A DNA stretch of 6,758 nt from Alphaproteobacteria bacterium (GTDB lineage: Bacteria; Pseudomonadota; Alphaproteobacteria; CAAHEQ01; UBA3637): contig CAAHEQ010000094.1 in NCBI GenBank assembly GCA_900772625.1, positions 1 to 6,758 on the forward strand, written 5' to 3'. The translations under genes were made by a program, and so were the position numbers. Below the pieces are notes generated by a model. That model saw only the letters and a list, made by a program, of their open reading frames with translations, did not search any database and was not told where the DNA came from. This document shows positions 5,907 to 6,758 of this stretch, one piece after another (position 1 is the stretch's first letter; every line of letters starts with the position of its first letter).

Positions 5907-6758
5907 TTATTCTTGCAAAGCCTTTGTAATCGTTTCGGCCAAATTGACTGACAACTTATGTGTGGCTAAAATGCGATTAAGATTTTGCTTCATCATCACT
6001 TGACGTGTTTCATCGAAACGCCGCCATTGGCACAACGGGTGCACTAAAGTTTCCGCCACTTGTGGGTTCAGAGCATTCAACTTAATCACGTAATCTGCTA
6101 CAAAAGAATAACCTTCGCCGCTTGTTTGGTGGAAAGCCTTTAAGTTGTGCGCAAACACACCAATCAAAGAGCGTACTTTATTCGGGTTTGTGATGACAAA
6201 GTCTTTTTGACTGGCTAAATCTTTGACTTTAGCCAACGTTTCAACTTCCTCCACAGACGCCTGCAACGCGAGCCATTTGTTGATGACGAGTGCATCATTT
6301 TGATAGCGATGATAGAAGTCATCAAGCGCTTTTTGTTCTTCCGGCAAATGGTTGTGCACCAAAGCCGATAATGCCGCCATTCTGTCCGTCATATTGGTTG
6401 AGGAGAAGTATTGCTCTGCTGCCAAGTTTTTGTATTTATCGAGCAACGACAAATACCCAAGCGCCGCGTTTTTAAGAGCTCTGAGACCTGCCGACTTTGG
6501 TGAAGCATCAAATAAAGAGTCTTTATTAAGTTCTTGATAAATATTAAATAATTTATCCTTGTTCAAACGCGCAAACTCTTGACGCAAGCGGGTGCGCAAA
6601 TCAAGCACAGCATCTACATCAAAGACTTTCATTTTGTTGCCAATATAGGAGGCTGCGGGGAAAATCACCGCGCGAGCTGTAAAGGCGGGGTCTGTGTTTG
6701 CCGTATCTAAATATGACGAAAAAGCACTAGCCAATGTTTGGATCGTTTCAGATTGAAG
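5907..6758 (-). CDS. pepN: Aminopeptidase N (M1 family), C-terminal fragment cut by window edge
   Basis: This is the C-terminal helical (ARM-like) domain of proteobacterial PepN, the zinc aminopeptidase that removes N-terminal residues from peptides in the cytoplasm. The catalytic HExxH domain is not in the window. About 284 residues are visible. Landmarks matching my memory of E. coli PepN include DPAFTARAVIFP near the start, the NMTDRMAALSALV segment, NPNKVRSLIGVFAHN, the GYSFVADYVIKLNALNPQVA stretch, and the final RQVMMKQNLNRI...ETITKAL helices. The frame stays open through the right edge (LQSETIQTLASAF precedes the first TTG at 6734), so that TTG is an internal Leu and not a start. The gene converges on the lipoprotein gene and shares its terminator; its promoter lies outside. 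No frameshift or internal stop is visible. The identification is firm. Confidence 0.93.
   Translation of the reverse strand, partial: LQSETIQTLASAFSSYLDTANTDPAFTARAVIFPAASYIGNKMKVFDVDAVLDLRTRLRQEFARLNKDKLFNIYQELNKDSLFDASPKSAGLRALKNAALGYLSLLDKYKNLAAEQYFSSTNMTDRMAALSALVHNHLPEEQKALDDFYHRYQNDALVINKWLALQASVEEVETLAKVKDLASQKDFVITNPNKVRSLIGVFAHNLKAFHQTSGEGYSFVADYVIKLNALNPQVAETLVHPLCQWRRFDETRQVMMKQNLNRILATHKLSVNLAETITKALQE

Noticed and set aside
6732..6734. TTG at 6734 (minus strand) as the start of a short 275-residue protein
   Set aside because: The frame remains open to the window edge and the residues before it continue the PepN match, so this is the interior of a longer gene.
1..6758. Mobile element, CRISPR array, tRNA or phage remnants
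   Set aside because: No transposase, integrase, regularly spaced repeats, tRNA-like cloverleaf or terminal repeats were seen, and coding style looks uniform across the window.

Overview
The window looks like core chromosome of a low- to mid-GC alphaproteobacterium. The M16 peptidase carries the alphaproteobacterial/mitochondrial processing-peptidase style of motifs, PepN and RsmE are of proteobacterial type, and the signalling protein is a HATPase–receiver–PP2C fusion. The frequent TTG/TTT/AAA codons and the Cys-rich secreted protein recall uncultured host-associated (gut-type) alphaproteobacteria, but that placement is inference, not shown by the sequence.

Layout: five genes run rightward and one partial gene runs leftward to meet them. 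(1) 3-1865 is a multidomain signalling protein, probably cut by the left edge: an RsbW-like ATPase/kinase domain, a CheY-like receiver, a coiled-coil linker and a SpoIIE/RsbU-like PP2C phosphatase. (2) 1868-2572 is the 16S rRNA m3U1498 methyltransferase RsmE, starting 2 nt after gene 1. (3) After an 89-nt A-rich gap, 2662-3867 encodes an unrecognised secreted protein with a signal peptide, ten mature cysteines and a Pro/Val/Ala-rich tail. (4) 3871-5127 is an M16 zinc peptidase with complete HxxEH...E ligands, 3 nt downstream of gene 3. (5) 5167-5844 is an unrecognised lipoprotein. (6) A strong hairpin at 5860-5890 with T-tracts suited to both strands separates this group from (7) the C-terminal part of aminopeptidase N (pepN), on the minus strand at 5907-6758 and continuing past the right edge.

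The tight spacing (2, 89, 3 and 39 nt) and good Shine-Dalgarno sites suggest that the rightward genes are read as one or two transcripts. The contents suggest two themes: signalling and ribosome modification in the first pair, and envelope or protein processing in the last three. No mobile element, CRISPR array, tRNA or rRNA is visible. I see no clear previously undescribed system. The least explained parts are the Cys-rich secreted protein with its repeat-bearing tail, its close linkage to an M16 peptidase, and the lipoprotein downstream.
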